Below are positions 24,893 through 39,800 of a stretch of 64,000 nucleotides of DNA, piece after piece. The notes below the pieces were generated by a model. That model did not search any database. It was not told the origin of the DNA and worked only from the letters and a program-made list of their open reading frames with translations. Origin of the DNA: Planctomyces sp. SH-PL62 (lineage in GTDB: Bacteria > Planctomycetota > Planctomycetia > Planctomycetales > Planctomycetaceae). Positions within the stretch are counted from its first letter, which is position 1. The number at the start of each line of letters is the position of its first letter. A program made the translations under genes and the position numbers. The DNA lies in NCBI GenBank assembly GCA_945905295.1, contig CAMDPX010000005.1:1-64000 (forward strand), written 5' to 3'.

Positions 24893-27800
24893 ATGAAGTT
24901 TACAAATTGGCTCAGGAATTGGCGGCCCAATCGTCGTCGGCCGCAACGGATGGATCCGCGACGACTGCAACGCTGCGTCGAACGACTTGAGCCACGAATG
25001 GTGCTGACGTCGTCACCGTCCGGCGATTGGTTCAGCGTCGTGCATCCCGTCGAACTCAGCGGCGGAACTTTGCAGGGAGCCAGCGGAGTCAGCGGCACCA
25101 TTTCGGGAGACGCGATCGTTGGCACCTGGATCGTGCAGCTCACGCGCGAGTCACTCGCGAACGTGCAGAGCCCGTCCGAGGTGGAATCCCTGCTCGACGG
25201 TTTCGGTGCCGACTTCCAAGTCTTGCACGGTCTGGGATTGCCGGGCCAAGTCCTGGTGCAAGCGAGCCTCGACACGCGCGATCTGGCTGAATCCGCTTTG
25301 CAGAACAACTCGCGCATCTTCGCGTTCGAGGCGGACACCTACATCATCGGCCCGCAGGAGATGCCCGCGCAGCTTCTCCCCAACGACGCGAACTTCGGTG
25401 AGCTGGCGGGACTCGACAATCGAGGCCAGACCGGCGGAGCCGCGGACGCGGACATCGACGCACCGGAGGCGTGGAACTTCGTCGATTCAAGACTCGCGCC
25501 CGAATCGACCAGGACGCAAGTCGGCAGCCGGAGCATCGTCGCCGGAGTCATTGATTCGGGGATCGACTACCGGCATCCGGATCTCTTTCAAAATATCTGG
25601 ATCAACCCCGGCGAAATCCCCGCGAGCGTGCGTGCCGCGCTGGTCGACACCGACGGCGACCAATTGATTTCGTTCGTCGATCTCAATGCGCCGGTCAACG
25701 CCTCACAAGTCACGGACACCGCCAACGACGGCAACACCTTCATCGACGCCGGAGATTTGCTCAACGATCCGCGCTGGGCCAATCGAGATGCGAATGGTCG
25801 GCCCGTTGACGATGATCTGAATGGTTTCGCGAATGATCTCTTCGGCTGGGATTTCTCGCAGATCTCCGAAAACTCCGCGACGACACATCTGGGATTGGGA
25901 GACAACGACCCATTCGACGAGCATCGGCACGGCACGCACGTCAGCGGCATCTTGGGAGCCAGCGGCAACAACAACGCGGGTGTGACGGGCATCAATTGGA
26001 CGGTCTCGCTGCTGCCGCTGCGGTTCCTGGGAGCAGACAACAAAGGCTCGACCTCCAACGCGATCCGCGCGATCAACTACGCGACGATGATGCGTCAGCG
26101 CTACGAGGCGTCGCTCACCGATCCGGCGATCGTGGATGGTTCCGTCGGCGCGAACATCGTCGTCACGAACAACAGTTGGGGCGGCTCGACCAGCGGCGGA
26201 GCATTGTTGCGTGAAGCGATCGCGGCTCACGGAGCGGCGGACATCCTGTTTGTCGCCGCCGCCGGAAACGGCAACGCACTGGGGCAGGGGAACGACAACG
26301 ATCTGCGCCCCTTCTTCCCTTCGAGCTTTGACTTGGAAAATGTCATCTCCGTCGCAGCCGTCGATGCCGCGGATGAGCTGGTCCCGTTCAGCAACTTTGG
26401 CGTCCGCTCGGTGGATCTCGCGGCCCCTGGACTGGCGATCCTGAGCACAGTCCCGAACGGACAATTCCGGCGTCTGAACGGCACCAGCATGGCCGCTCCG
26501 ATGGTCTCCGGAGTGGCCACCTTGATCGCCGCGATCAATCCGGACGCGACGGCCGCCGAAATCCGCGACGCGATTTTGAGCTCCGTGGATGCCGTGCCGA
26601 CGCTGGCCCAGCGCCTCTCGACGGGCGGACGATTGAATGCGTTTCAGGCAGTCTCCATCGACACGGTGCATCCGCGCGCGACGCTCGACGTGACCGACAT
26701 CACCGATAACGACGCCGGCTCGACCGTCCAGGAATTCACGGTCACTTACCGAGACAACGTGGGCATCAACGTCACCAGCCTCGACGCCGCGGATGTCACC
26801 ATCACTCGGCTGGAGACACTCGAACGCTACACGGCCCGGTTGGAATTCGTGCAGAGCGGCGGCAACGGGACGCCCCGCACGGCGGTCTATGCCTTCACCC
26901 CCTCGGGAGGGACTTGGGACGTCGCCGACAACGGCACCTATCAAATCGACTTGGTCGATCTGCAAGTCCGCGACACCAGCGGCAACTTCGCCAGCGGAGG
27001 CACGCTCGGCTCGTTCCGAGCGTCGGTGTCGCGCGTCGGACAAATCAACGTCAACAGCACCGTCGATTCCGTGGACGCCGATCCCGGTGATGGGCAAGCG
27101 GAAGATGACCTCGAACGAACCACGCTGCGCGCCGCGATTCTCGAATCCAACGCCGACTTCGGCGAGAACACCATCGTCCTGCCCACCGGAGTCTTTCGCC
27201 TGACGATCGAAGGGACCGGCGAAGACAGCGCGGAGACCGGCGATCTCGACATCGACGGAGCGTTGACGATCATCGGTGCTGCCGACGGCCACACAATCAT
27301 CGACGCCGCCGACCTCGACCGCATCTTCGACGTGCTCCCCGGAGCACGGCTGACTCTGCGAAACATCACGCTCCGAGGCGGCTTCGCGCCACTCGACGAT
27401 GCGCAGGGCGGCGGCATCCGCAACGCCGGCACGCTGACGCTCGAAACCAGCACGCTGCACGACAACGAAGCCTCCGAAGATGGCGGCGCGATCGCCAATC
27501 TCGCGGGTGCGACCGCGACCCTGACCAACGTCACCCTCTCCGGAAATCGAGCGGCACGCGGAGCCGGCATCGCCAACAGCGGTTCGCTGCTCCTGTTCAG
27601 CACAACCGTCGCCGCGAACACAGCCGCAAGCACCGCCGGCGGAATCATCAACCTCGCCGGTGGCACCACCCGCGCGAAGAACGCGCTCATCGCCACGAAC
27701 ATCGCCGACACCGGCCCCGATCTCAACGGCGCGTTCGTCTCGGACGGCAACAACTTCATCGGCAACCCCGCGTCTTCGACCGGCTTCAACCGCGACGTCG

Positions 27801-30800
27801 CAGGCAACAAGGTCGGGACTCCCGAACTGCCGCTCGATCCCAATCTGGCCCCGCTCGCCGACAACGAAGGGCCGACTCCCACCCACGAACTCCGCCCCGG
27901 CAGCAAGGCCATCGACGCCGGCAACAACTCCGGAGCACCGCTCACCGACCAGCGCGGGCTCATCCGCCGCGTCAACAACTCCGGCACGGTCGATATCGGA
28001 GCCTTCGAGCAACTCTTCGCCGAAATTCGGGGCAAGAAGTTTCACGATGAAAACGCCAACGGAGTGCAGGACGTCAACGAAGTCGGCCTCCCTGGCTTTG
28101 TGATTTACCTCGACCTGAATCACAACCAGTTCCGCGACTCGGACGAACCGTCGCGAGTCACCGCCGCCGACGGCTCCTACGTTTTCAATCGCTTGCAACC
28201 TGGTGCCTACACGGTGCTCGAAGAACCTCGCGACGGCTACGAACAAACCACGCCGCGCGAATTGCAATTCACATCAAACACGCTGACGACCGGCGACGGT
28301 CCCTCCGCCATCGTGGCCATCGACCTCAACGGCGACAGTCGCCCGGATCTCGCTGTCGCGAACCGACTGACGCACAACGTGCAGATTTTCCTCAACACCG
28401 GCCGAGGCACATTCCTCGCTCCGCAAACTATCTCGCTGCCGAACAACGCCAACCCAGTCGCCATCACCGCCGGAGACTTCACCGGCGACGGCCTCGTCGA
28501 TCTGCTCGTCGCCAGCCAGGGAGACAACAAGCTCACACTGCTGCGAAACTCAACAGAGAACTCGTTCACAACCTCAACGACATTCGCATTGAACGCCACT
28601 CCGACGTCGATCACTGCCGGACGAATCGACAGCGACAGCGACCTCGACCTGATCGTCACCTTCGGCGAAAGCGACACCGCCAACGTTTTGTTGAACGACA
28701 GCACCGGCACCTTCAGCTCAGCCGCAACGCTAACCACCGGCGACGAACCGCGTGCCGCCACACTCGCCGATTTCGACAACGACCATGACCTCGACCTCGT
28801 GATCGCCAATCGCGGCTCCGACACACTGACCTTCTTCGCCAACACCAGCAGCACCTTCAGCACCGGCACCACCATCAGCGCCGGCGGTCGCAACCCACAG
28901 TCTGTCGCCGCCGCCGACTTCGATCTCGATGGAGACGTTGACCTCGTCGTCGCCAACAACGGCTCATCGAGCGGCACGTCGATCGCGCTGCACCTCAATC
29001 GTGGCAACGCCACGTTCGCATCACCTGTCACATTCGCCGGCGGTTCGACTCCGATCGCCGTGCAAGCCGCTGATCTCGACAGCGACGGCGCGCTGGACCT
29101 TGCTGTCCTCAACCAAAACACAAACACCATCTCGCTGCTGCTCAACACCAGCGAGACATCAGCGGGTACGACAAACGGCCTTAGCGGTGACTTTGATTTC
29201 GGTGACGCGCCGGATACGGGCACAGGAACTGGCCAAGGAAACTACAACACGCTCTCCACCGACAACGGTCCCAGTCACAGTGTCGTCGCGGGATTATTCT
29301 TGGGAGCCCGCGTCGACGGAGACGAGTCTGCGCAACCCAATGCTCGCGCGAATGGCGATGACATCACGACGTTGCCGGACGACGAGGATGGTTTGATCGA
29401 GCCGGCTCAGGACTTGGTGCTGACGGTCGGCACGGCTCCGGTGGTGCGCGTGCGGGCGACGAACACGACCGGCACGGCGGCGACGCTATTCGGCTGGATC
29501 GACTTCAACCGCGACGGTGTATTCGACAACGCGACCGAGCGGACCTCAGTGACGGTTCCCAATTCGTCGGACAACGGCACGTTCACGCTGACGTTTCCAA
29601 CGATTCCGACTAGCACTGTGGCGGGGGCGACGTACGCGCGGTTCCGCTTGAGTACCGATGTGGCAGCGGCGAACTCGACAGGTGCCGCGACCGGCGGCGA
29701 GGTGGAAGATTACGTTGCCACGATCACTCGACGCAGCGACGGCACGGTGAACAGCGCGCTGACGACCAAAGTCGCGCACGCTACGAATGGCGGGCCTTCG
29801 TTGGCGAACGAAGACACGTTCGGGCAATCGGTCGCGTCGATCGGGGATTTGGATGGCGATGGCGTGACGGATTTGGTGGTCGGCGCGAATGGCACGAACT
29901 CGCGCGGTGCCGTGCATGTGCAGTTCATGAATGCCAACGGCACCGTGAAGAGCGTGGCGACCATCGGCAATGGCACGAATGGCGGGCCGTCTTTGTCGCT
30001 CGTCGATCAATTTGGTTATGCCGTGGCAAACCTCGGCGATCTGAACAGCGACGGCGTCACTGACATCGCAGTTGGCGCGATCGGCGATGATACCGGCGGT
30101 AACGCGCGCGGAGCCGTCTATGTCCTGTTCCTCAACACGAACGGGACGGTGAAGAGCTTCACGAAGATCGCACACGGCACGAACGGTGGACCGTCTCTGG
30201 GCGATGTGGACTTCTTCGGTTACGCGCTGGCCAACATCGGAGACTTGGATAGCGATGGCGTGAGCGATCTGGCCGTGGGAGCGGTCGGGGAAGACACGGA
30301 AGGCGGTGGAACGAGCGGAGCGGTTTACCTCCTGCGTCTGAATGCGGATGGCAGCGTCAAAGGTTCCACCAAGATCGCCAGCGGCACGAATGGCGGCCCG
30401 ACGCTGGCAGGCGAAGATCGCTTCGGTTCGGCGATCGTCAGTTTGGGGGACCAGGACGGTGACGGGGTCTCGGAGATCGCGGTCGGCGCGCCGGAAGACA
30501 GCACGAACGCTTCCAAACAAGGTGCCGTGTATGTGCTGTCGTTGAACGCCAATGGCACGGCCAAGAGCGTTACCAAGCTGACGGGTAACGCGAATGGGAC
30601 GCCCAACCTGTCGGGTTCCGATGGGAACTTCTTCGGCCGCGCCTTGGCCACGCCGGGCGACCTCAACGGCGACGGAATCAACGATCTCGTTGTCGGTGCT
30701 TATGGCGACGACACCGGCGGAACGGCCAATCGCGGAGCCGTCTATATCCTGTTGATGAACGCGAACGGCACGGTAAGCGGCTCAACCAAGATCGCCCCCA

Positions 30801-33800
30801 ATGTTGGCGGCGGCCCCACGCTGGCGGACTTCGACAACTTCGGAGCGGCCGTGACGTCGCTGGGCGATCTGAACGGCGACGGGATTGTCGATCTGGCGGT
30901 CGGAGCCTTCGGCGACGACACCGGCGGCACGAATCGCGGTGCGGTGTATGTGCTGTCTCTGAATCCCGCCGTCGATTTCGGCGACGCGCCGGATACGACT
31001 TCGGGAACGGGGACTGGCAATTATCAAACGCTGTTGGCCAATGGCGGGCCGAGCCACGACATCAGCTTGACCAAGACGACGCTGTTCTTGGGAGCGCGAG
31101 TCGATGGCGAGGCCAATGCGACTCAATCTGCTCGCGCAAATGGCGACGACGTCACGACGCTGCCGGACGACGAAGGGGGTGTCTTCGAGCCAGCTCAGGA
31201 CTTGTTGCTGACGGTCGGCACGGCTCCGGTCGTGCGCGTGCGGGCGACGAACACGACCGGTTCGGCGGCGACGCTTTACGGCTGGATCGACATCAACCGC
31301 GACGGCGTGTTCGACAACGCGACCGAGCGAACCTCGGTGACGGTCCCCACCTCGACGACCAACGGCACATTCACGCTGACGTTCCCGACGATCCCGGTCG
31401 GCACTGCGGCGGGAACGACCTACGCGCGGTTCCGGCTGAGCGCGGACGTGGCGGCAGCTAACTCCACCGGCGCTGCGACGGGCGGCGAAGTGGAAGACTA
31501 CGCCGCGACGATCACTCAACGCAGTGACGGCACCGCCAACAGCGTGAAGAATGTGAAGATTGCCAGCGGCATCAATGGTGCCCCGGCTCTGGCGAACTTT
31601 GATCGCTTTGGCAATTCCGTCGCGTCGATCGGTGACTTCGACGGAGATGGCATCAATGACTTGGCCGTCGGTGCCTATCGCGACAACGCGGGCGGCTTTC
31701 AACGAGGTTCGTTGCATGTTCTGCTCATGAATGGTGACGGCACCGCCAGGAGCAGCGTCAAGATCAACGGGACGACTGGCGGCGGTCCCGCCGTGGGAGA
31801 CGCGAGTTTCTTTGGGAGTTCCGTGACCTCGCTCGGCGACTTGGATGGCGACGGTGTCAGCGATCTCGCCATTGGAGCTTACTCGGATTCGACGGGAGGC
31901 TCGTCTCGTGGTGCGGTGTATGTGTTGCTCATGAATGCCAACGGCACCGTCAAAAACAGTGTGCAGATCGCGAGTGGCATCAACGGCGGACCAGCGCTGG
32001 CAAACGGAGATCAATTTGGCAAAGCCGTGTCGTCCATTGGGGATTTTGATGGAGACGGCATCATGGACTTGGCCGTCGGAGCCGTTCGCGACGATACCGG
32101 TGGGGCCGCTTCCAATCGTGGCGCGTTGTATTTGTTGATGATGAATTCGAATGGCACGGCCAAAAGCAGCGTGAAGATTGCCAGCGGCCTGAATGGTGGA
32201 CCATCGCTCGCGATCAACGCGATCTTTGGGAGTTCTGTGGCCTCTCTGGGAGACCTCGACGGCGACGGCGTCTCCGACTTGGCCGTTGGATCGGTGGGCT
32301 ACGGAACCGGTCTATCGTATCGCGGAGCCGTCTATGTATTGATGATGAACTCGGACGGCACGGCCAAGGGAAGCGTCAGGATCGCGAGCGGTGTCAACGG
32401 TGGTCCGAGTCTTCAAAATAACGATGGATTCGGTTTTGCGTTGACGTCCATCGGCGACCTGGACGGAGACGGACTCACGGATCTGGCGGTCGGTGCCTTC
32501 GGTGATGACTCGGCCGGTGTTGTCGGCGGCGGTGCCGCATACATCCTGACGATGAATGCCAATGGCAGCGCGAAGAGCAGCGTGAAAATCGCAAGTGGGA
32601 TCAACGGAGGCCCAACGCTCTTGCAAGACGACTTCTTTGGTTTTTCACTCGCGTCGCTCGGCGATCTCGATGGTGACGGTGTCGGTGAGTTGGCCGTCGG
32701 AGCTCACGAGGACGATACCGGTGGCACTTCTCGCGGGGCGGTGCATGTGCTGTCGTTAGTCCGATCGGGCACTGCGGATGCAGATGTCCTGACTGGAACT
32801 GCCGCCAAGGATCACATTCGCGGCGGCGATGGAAACGATGTGCTGTCCGGCGTCGAGGGGAACGACACGCTGGAAGGCCAGAACGGCAATGATTCGCTGA
32901 TTGGCGGACCGGGAAATGACTCGCTGAACGGCGGAAGCGGCGATGATTCGCTCCAAGATGGAATCGGTGATGACACGCTGCTCGGCGGCGATGGGAACGA
33001 CGTGATCGTCGTCTCTGGTTCCATCACAACACTGCTGATTGACGGTGGTCAGGCAACAGACACGCTGAGTCTGTCTGGTGCCGGGATCGTGATTGATCTC
33101 ACGACCTTGTCGGACGCATCACTGCAAGGCATCGAGCAGATTGACATCACCGGCAGCGGGAACAACACGCTGACGTTGAACCTTCAGGAAGTGCTCAACC
33201 TCAGCAACGAATCCGACACGCTGCTGGTCCGTCGTGACTTTGGCGACACCGTCAACATCGGCAGCGGCTGGACGCGCGGGGGCACGGAGACCATCGGGAC
33301 GGAGACGTTCGCCGTCTTTACCCAGGGAGCGGCCACGCTCAAGGTTCAAAACCCGTTGGTGCTCAATCTGAGTGGCTTGAACGGCACGATTGGCTTCCGG
33401 CTCGACGGCATTGATCCAAATGATTTCTCTGGTTGGTCGGTGTCGAGCGTGGGGGATCTGAACGGCGATGGCTTCGACGACATCGTGATCGGTGCTCGCG
33501 AGGCGGACCCCAACAATACGTATGCGGCCGGCGAGAGTTATGTGGTCTTCGGAAAGGCGGGAGGCTTCACGTCGTCGATTGACCTGAGCACGCTCAACGG
33601 CACAAATGGTTTTCGACTAGAGAGTGCAGTTGCCAGCGATCGCTCCGGACATTCCGTGTCGGGCGCGGGTGATGTGAATGGCGACGGGTTCGCTGACTTG
33701 CTCATCAGCGCGCCCGGTGGTCGTCCCAATGGAGACAATGACGCGGGCGAGACCTATGTCGTGTTCGGAAAGGGGAGCGGTTTTACGGCAACATTTGGAC

Positions 33801-36800
33801 TGAGCAGTCTGAACGGCACGAATGGTTTCCGCATTGATGGCGTCGCGGCGACGGACGCGTCGGGCGGTTCGGTGGCGAATGCCGGTGACGTGAATGGGGA
33901 CGGTTTCAATGATCTCTTCATTGGTGCCCCTGGTGCCGATCCTCTGGGACGCACGAATGCGGGCGAGAGCTATGTGGTGTTCGGGAAGGCGAGCGGTTTT
34001 GGAGCCGAACTCGACCTGAGTGCCTTGGATGGCACCAATGGCTTCCGGCTGCGCGGACTACTGGCGGGAGACAATCTGGGAATCTCCGTCTCAAGTGCGG
34101 GAGATGTCAACGGCGATGGCATGGCCGACCTCGTTGTGGGTGCTCGCCGAGCTGACTCGAACGGCCACAACGAAGCCGGCGAGAGCTTTGTCGTGTTCGG
34201 GAAGTCGAGCGGCTTGGGCGCGGAGGTCGATCTCAGTGCGCTCAACGGGACGAATGGCTTCCGACTCGTCGGGATCGATGCCGGCGATTACTCAGGCGGA
34301 TCAGTCTCGAGCGGCGGTGATTTCAATGGCGACGGGTTCGACGATTTGATCATCAGCGCTGTCAGCGGAGATCCCGCCGGGCGCGAAGGTGCCGGCGAGA
34401 ACTATGTCGTGTTTGGAAAGTCGACTGGCTTTGCGGCCTCGATTGACTTGAGCACGCTTAACGGCACGAGCGGATTCCGAATCGACGGCGTTGCCGTCGG
34501 AGACGGCGCGGGATACTCGGTGTCTGCCGCTGGAGACGTGAATGGCGATGGCTTCGACGACGTGATGGTCAGCGCGACCGGAGCGAACCCCACGGGAACA
34601 GCCCGCACGGGCGCAATCTACATCGTCTTTGGAAGGTCGAGCGCCGCCGCGGCGACATTCAGCCTCAGCACTTTGGACGGAAGCAATGGTTTTCGGATCA
34701 ACGGCATTGATGCGAATGACCGCCTCGGCTTTTCCGTGTCGAACGCCGGTGACTTGAATGGCGACGGCTTTGATGACGTGATCCTCGGCGCGATCGAAGC
34801 GGATCCCAATGGGGACACCAACGCCGGCGAAAGTTATGTGGTCTTCGGCGGCAACTTCACCGGCGGGGCGGAGACGCAAGTGGGGACCAGCGCCGCGAAC
34901 ACACTGACGGCCACGCGCGGTGCGGGAGCGATCGACATTCTGATCGGCGCGCAGGGGAACGACATCCTCATCAGCGACGGTGGTGCGGATGTGCTGCTGG
35001 GCGGCGAGGGGAACGACACCGTTCAAATCTCAAATGTCACATTTCAAAGAATCGACGGCGGCACTGGCACCGACACGCTGACTCTGAACGGCGGTGGCCT
35101 GACGTTGAACCTGACCACGCTGGCCGACAACCGCTTGCAGAGCATCGAGCAGATCGACATCACCGGCAGCGGCAACAACACGCTGACGTTGAACCAACTT
35201 GAAGTGCTCAACCTCTCCGATAGTTCCAACACGCTGCTGGTCCGCCGCGACTTTGGCGACACCGTCAACATGGGCAGCGGCTGGACGCGCGGGGCCACGG
35301 AGACCATCGGAACGGAGACGTTCGCCGTCTTCACCCAGGGAGCCGCCACGCTCAAGATTCAGAACCCCTCGGTGCTCAACCTGAGTGCCTTGAACGGCAC
35401 AATCGGCTTCCGACTTGACGGCATTGATGCGGGTGACTTTTCGGGCCGTTCGGTGTCGAATGCGGGGGATGTGAACGGTGACGGCTTCGACGACTTGCTC
35501 ATCGGGGCTCGAGGTGGCGATCCGAATGAGAAAAACTCAGCGGGGGAGAGCTATGTGGTGTTCGGGAAGCCGGGCGGTTTCGCCCTGGCGTTCCACCTCT
35601 CCACGCTGGATGGCACCAATGGCTTCCGCATCGACGGCATTGACGTGGCAGACGTCTCCGGAATTTCAGTGTCGAGCGCAGGGGATGTGAATGGAGATGG
35701 CTTCGACGACCTGCTCATTGGAGCCTATCGAGCCGATGCGAACGGGGAAGACGCGGCGGGCGAGAGCTATGTGGTGTTCGGAAAGGCGGGCAGTTTCGAT
35801 TCGGCGCTAGCCCTCTCCACCCTAGACGGAACGAATGGCTTCCGACTCAACGGCATTAATGAGGGCGACCTCTCCGGCCATTCGGTGTCGAGCGCTGGGG
35901 ACGTGAATGGCGACGGGTTTGACGACCTGCTGATCGGGGCCTATCGAGGTGACCCGAACGGGGACAGCGCCGCGGGCGAGAGCTATGTGGTGCTGGGGAA
36001 GTCGAGCGGGTTCGGGGCGGTTCTGGAACTCTCCACTCTCAACGGCACGACCGGCTTCCGACTCGACGGAATTGACGCAAGCGACTTCTCCGGCTTTTCG
36101 GTGTCGAGCGCGGGGGACGTGAACGGCGACGGATTTGACGACCTGATCATTGGGGCCTATCGAGCAAATCCCAATGGGGACATCTTCGCGGGCGAGAGCT
36201 ATGTGGTGTTCGGAAAGTTGGCCACATTTGCTTCGGCGTTTGATCTCTCCACGCTGGACGGTACGACGGGCTTCCGCATCGACGGAATTGACAGATACGA
36301 CTTCTCCGGCTTTTCGGTATCGAGCGCGGGGGACGTGAACGGCGATGGCTTCGACGACCTACTCATCGGAGCCGAACGAGGCGATCCGAACGGGAACAGC
36401 TTGGCGGGCGTCAGCTATGTGGTGTTCGGGAAGGCAAGCGGTTTCTCTGCCTCGCTGGATCTCGCGTCGTTGGACGGCACGACCGGCTTCCGACTCAATG
36501 GCATTGACGCGTACGACCGCTCCGGTCGTTCGGTGTCGAGCGCTTGGGACGTGAACGGCGACGGCTTCGACGACCTGCTGATCGGGGCCTATCGAGGCGA
36601 TCCGAACGGGGACAGCAACGCGGGCGAGAGCTATTTGGTGTTTGGGAAGTCGAGCGGTTTCGCTGCGGCGCTGGACCTCTCCACATTGAACGGCACTAAC
36701 GGCTTCCGGCTCAACGGCGTTGACGCGGAGGATCTGTCGGGAGCTTCGGTGTCCAGCGCTGGAGACGTAAACGGCGATGGCTTCGACGACCTGCTCATCG

Positions 36801-39800
36801 GGACCAATGGAAGTACTCCGAACGGGGTCAGCCAAGCCGGTGAGAGCTATGTCGTATTCGGCGGAAATTTCACCGGTGGAGTGGAGACGCAGGTCGGTAC
36901 AAGCGGCGCGAACACGCTGACGGCCACACGCGGCGCAGTGGCGATCGACATTCTGATCGGCGCGCAGGGGAATGACATCCTCGTTAGCGATGGCGGCGCG
37001 GATGTGCTGTTGGGTGGGCAGGGGAACGACACATTTCAAATCTCAAATCTCACATTTCAGAGGATCGACGGCGGCACCGGCACGGACACGCTGCGGTTGG
37101 ACGGCAGTGGGATCAATCTCAATCTCTCGACGATTGCCGACAACAAGCTGACCGGGATTGAGGTCATCGACATTCAGGGGAGCGGCGCAAATCGGTTGGC
37201 GTTGCGGCGGCTGGAAGTGCTCAATCTGTCCGACTCATCCAACTCCTTGACGGTGATGGCCAATGCGGATGACTCCGTCTTGATAGGCGGCGGTTGGACG
37301 GCTCAGGCGAATCAGCAGATTGATGGGGCGACCTATCGCGTCTTCACCGATGGGGCCGCGACGTTGAGAGTCTCGGCGGCGGCTGAGGTGCGTGAGGGCT
37401 TTGAGTTCACGGTCAACAGCACGCTCGACACCGTGGATGTGAATCCTGGGGACGGCATCGCTGCGGACTCGCTGGGTCGCACAACTCTGCGTGCGGCGAT
37501 CATGGAGTCGAACTCGCTGCCGGGCCGCCATCGCATCGATCTGGCGGGTGGCGTCTATGCGCTGACTCGCGCGGGGGCGAACGAAGACGGGGCGTTGACC
37601 GGTGATCTCGACATCACCGGCGACATCACGATCGTTGATCAAGGGAGCGAAGGGTCCGCTATCGACGGCGGGGACTTGGACCGTGTGTTTCATGTTTTGC
37701 CGACCGGCAAGCTGACGGTGGTTGGAACCTCGATTCAGAACGGAAACGTCAGTGGCTTCGGCGGCGGCGTTTACAACCGTGGAAACCTCACGTTGCTCGG
37801 CACTCGGTTGTTGAACAACGTGGCGACGGCTGGTGGCGCGGTGATGAATGAAGGGATCGCCGATCTTCAAAGTCTGGCCGTGAGGGACAACTCGGCGACA
37901 TCGAGTGGCGGCGGCATCAGCAATTCGGGGTCGGCCTCGTTGGGGCTGGCATTCAGCTTCCTCGTCAACAACACGGCGGGTGGATTCGGCGGCGGACTGG
38001 AGAATACGGGGACGGCGACGATCTTCGACACGCGGTTCTTCGAGAACTCGGCGAGCACCGCCAGCGGAGTCGGCGGCGGCGGGCTGTACCACAACGGCGG
38101 CACGACGACCGTGACGTTCAGCGAACTGCGCGGCGGGGCCGCACAAGACGGAGCCGGTTTGTACGCGATCGGCGGCACGCTCAATGTTTCCAACAGTCTG
38201 ATTTGGGCGAGTGTCGCCAGCCGCAACGGCGGCGGCGCGTTTCTGGACAATTCGACCAACGCGACCTTCACCAACACGACCTTCTCCGGGAACTCGGCGG
38301 TGAATGGCGGCGGATTGCACACGCTCAGTTCAACGGCCCCGACGTTGCGAAACGTGACGATCTCGGCCAACACCGCCAGCGGACTCGGTGGCGGCATTCG
38401 CAGCTTGGGCGGAGCGTCGCTGTTCAACACGATCGTGGCGAGCAACACGGCACCGAACGATCCCGATGTCAGCGGCAGCGCGTTTTCGGGAACGCACAAC
38501 TTGATCGGTGTGCCCTCCGCGACGAGCTACACAAACGGCGTCAACGGAAACCGAGTCGGCTCGGTCGGCTCGCCGCTGAACTCGCTGCTCGGTCCGCTGG
38601 CCGACAACGGCCCGATCAGTTTCGATCCGATCAAGACCCACGCGCTGCTGGCGGGCAGCCCGGCGATCGACGGCGGCACGAACACCGGCGCGCCGGAGAT
38701 TGATCAACGCGGGTTCGCTCGGCCGAAAGACGGCGACGGCAACACGACCGACGTGACCGACATCGGTGCCGTCGAAGCGTTCCTGGGAGCGATCACCGGC
38801 CTGGTCTATCACGATCGCGACGGCGACCGAGTGCGCGACTTGGACGGGACCGAGCCAGTCTTGCCAGGCTTCACGATCTATGCCGACCTCAATAACAACA
38901 GCCAACTCGACGAGGGCGAACCACGCACCGACAGCAGCTTCTTTGATGATCTCTCAACGCCGCTCATCAACGAGATTGGAACCTACAAGCTCTTCGGTCT
39001 CGATCCGGGCATGGTCAAGTTGCGTGGCGTGCCGCCGCTCGGCTTTGAATCGACGACGACGTTGCCCCTCACGTTCGCGCTCAGCGCAGGCCAGCAGGTC
39101 AACAACGTGGACATCGGCAGCCGCTTCGTGAACTCCGCGCCGGTACTCGCCGACACGAACGTCTCCGCACTGCTACCTCTGGGAGCCAGCGTGACTCAGG
39201 ATCGGGGCGCGTTGGTGAGCCGCTTGGTGGGCGGGCAGAGCGATGCGGATGCCGGAGCACTCCAAGGCATTGCAGTCACGGCGCTGAACACGTCGCAGGG
39301 GACGTGGCAGTTCAGTCTCGATGATGCCGTGAATTGGACGGACATCACGGCGGTCGCGGGGTTGGGAGATGCGAATGCGTTGCTGCTGCCCGCCGACGCC
39401 AGCACGCGAGTTCGCTTCCGTCCCAATGGCGGAGTCTCCGGCACGATCAACAACGCGCTGACATTCCGCGCGTGGGATCGGACTGAGGGCTTCTTCGGCG
39501 ACACGTTCGATGCGCGAGTCAACGGACTCAACACCGCGTTCAGCACGGCGACGGACACGCTCTCGGTGACATTGACCGCGACGTTTTTTGACGGCGGCGG
39601 TGACGGGATCAATTGGTCGGATGCGGCGAACTGGAGCAACAACACGTTGCCCGCTATCGGCAGCGATGTGTATCTCGACCTTGCCGGCGAACCAGCAACC
39701 GTGACAAACGGACTGACGGTCAGAAACATTCAGAGCGAAGAAGCGATCACGGTCCAGACAGGTGCCTTGGTCGTGACCGGACGCGGCCGTTTGTTCGGCG

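Noticed and set aside
25703-28267. 854-codon minus-strand frame opposite the giant gene
   Set aside because: Its product is low in recognisable motifs and rich in Arg/Val/Gly as expected for an antisense shadow of high-GC coding DNA; the plus frame has clear subtilase and CSLREA-type content.
32770-37060. CRISPR-like periodic DNA
   Set aside because: The periodicity is codon-level repetition of FG-GAP and RTX motifs; no short identical repeats with unique spacers occur.
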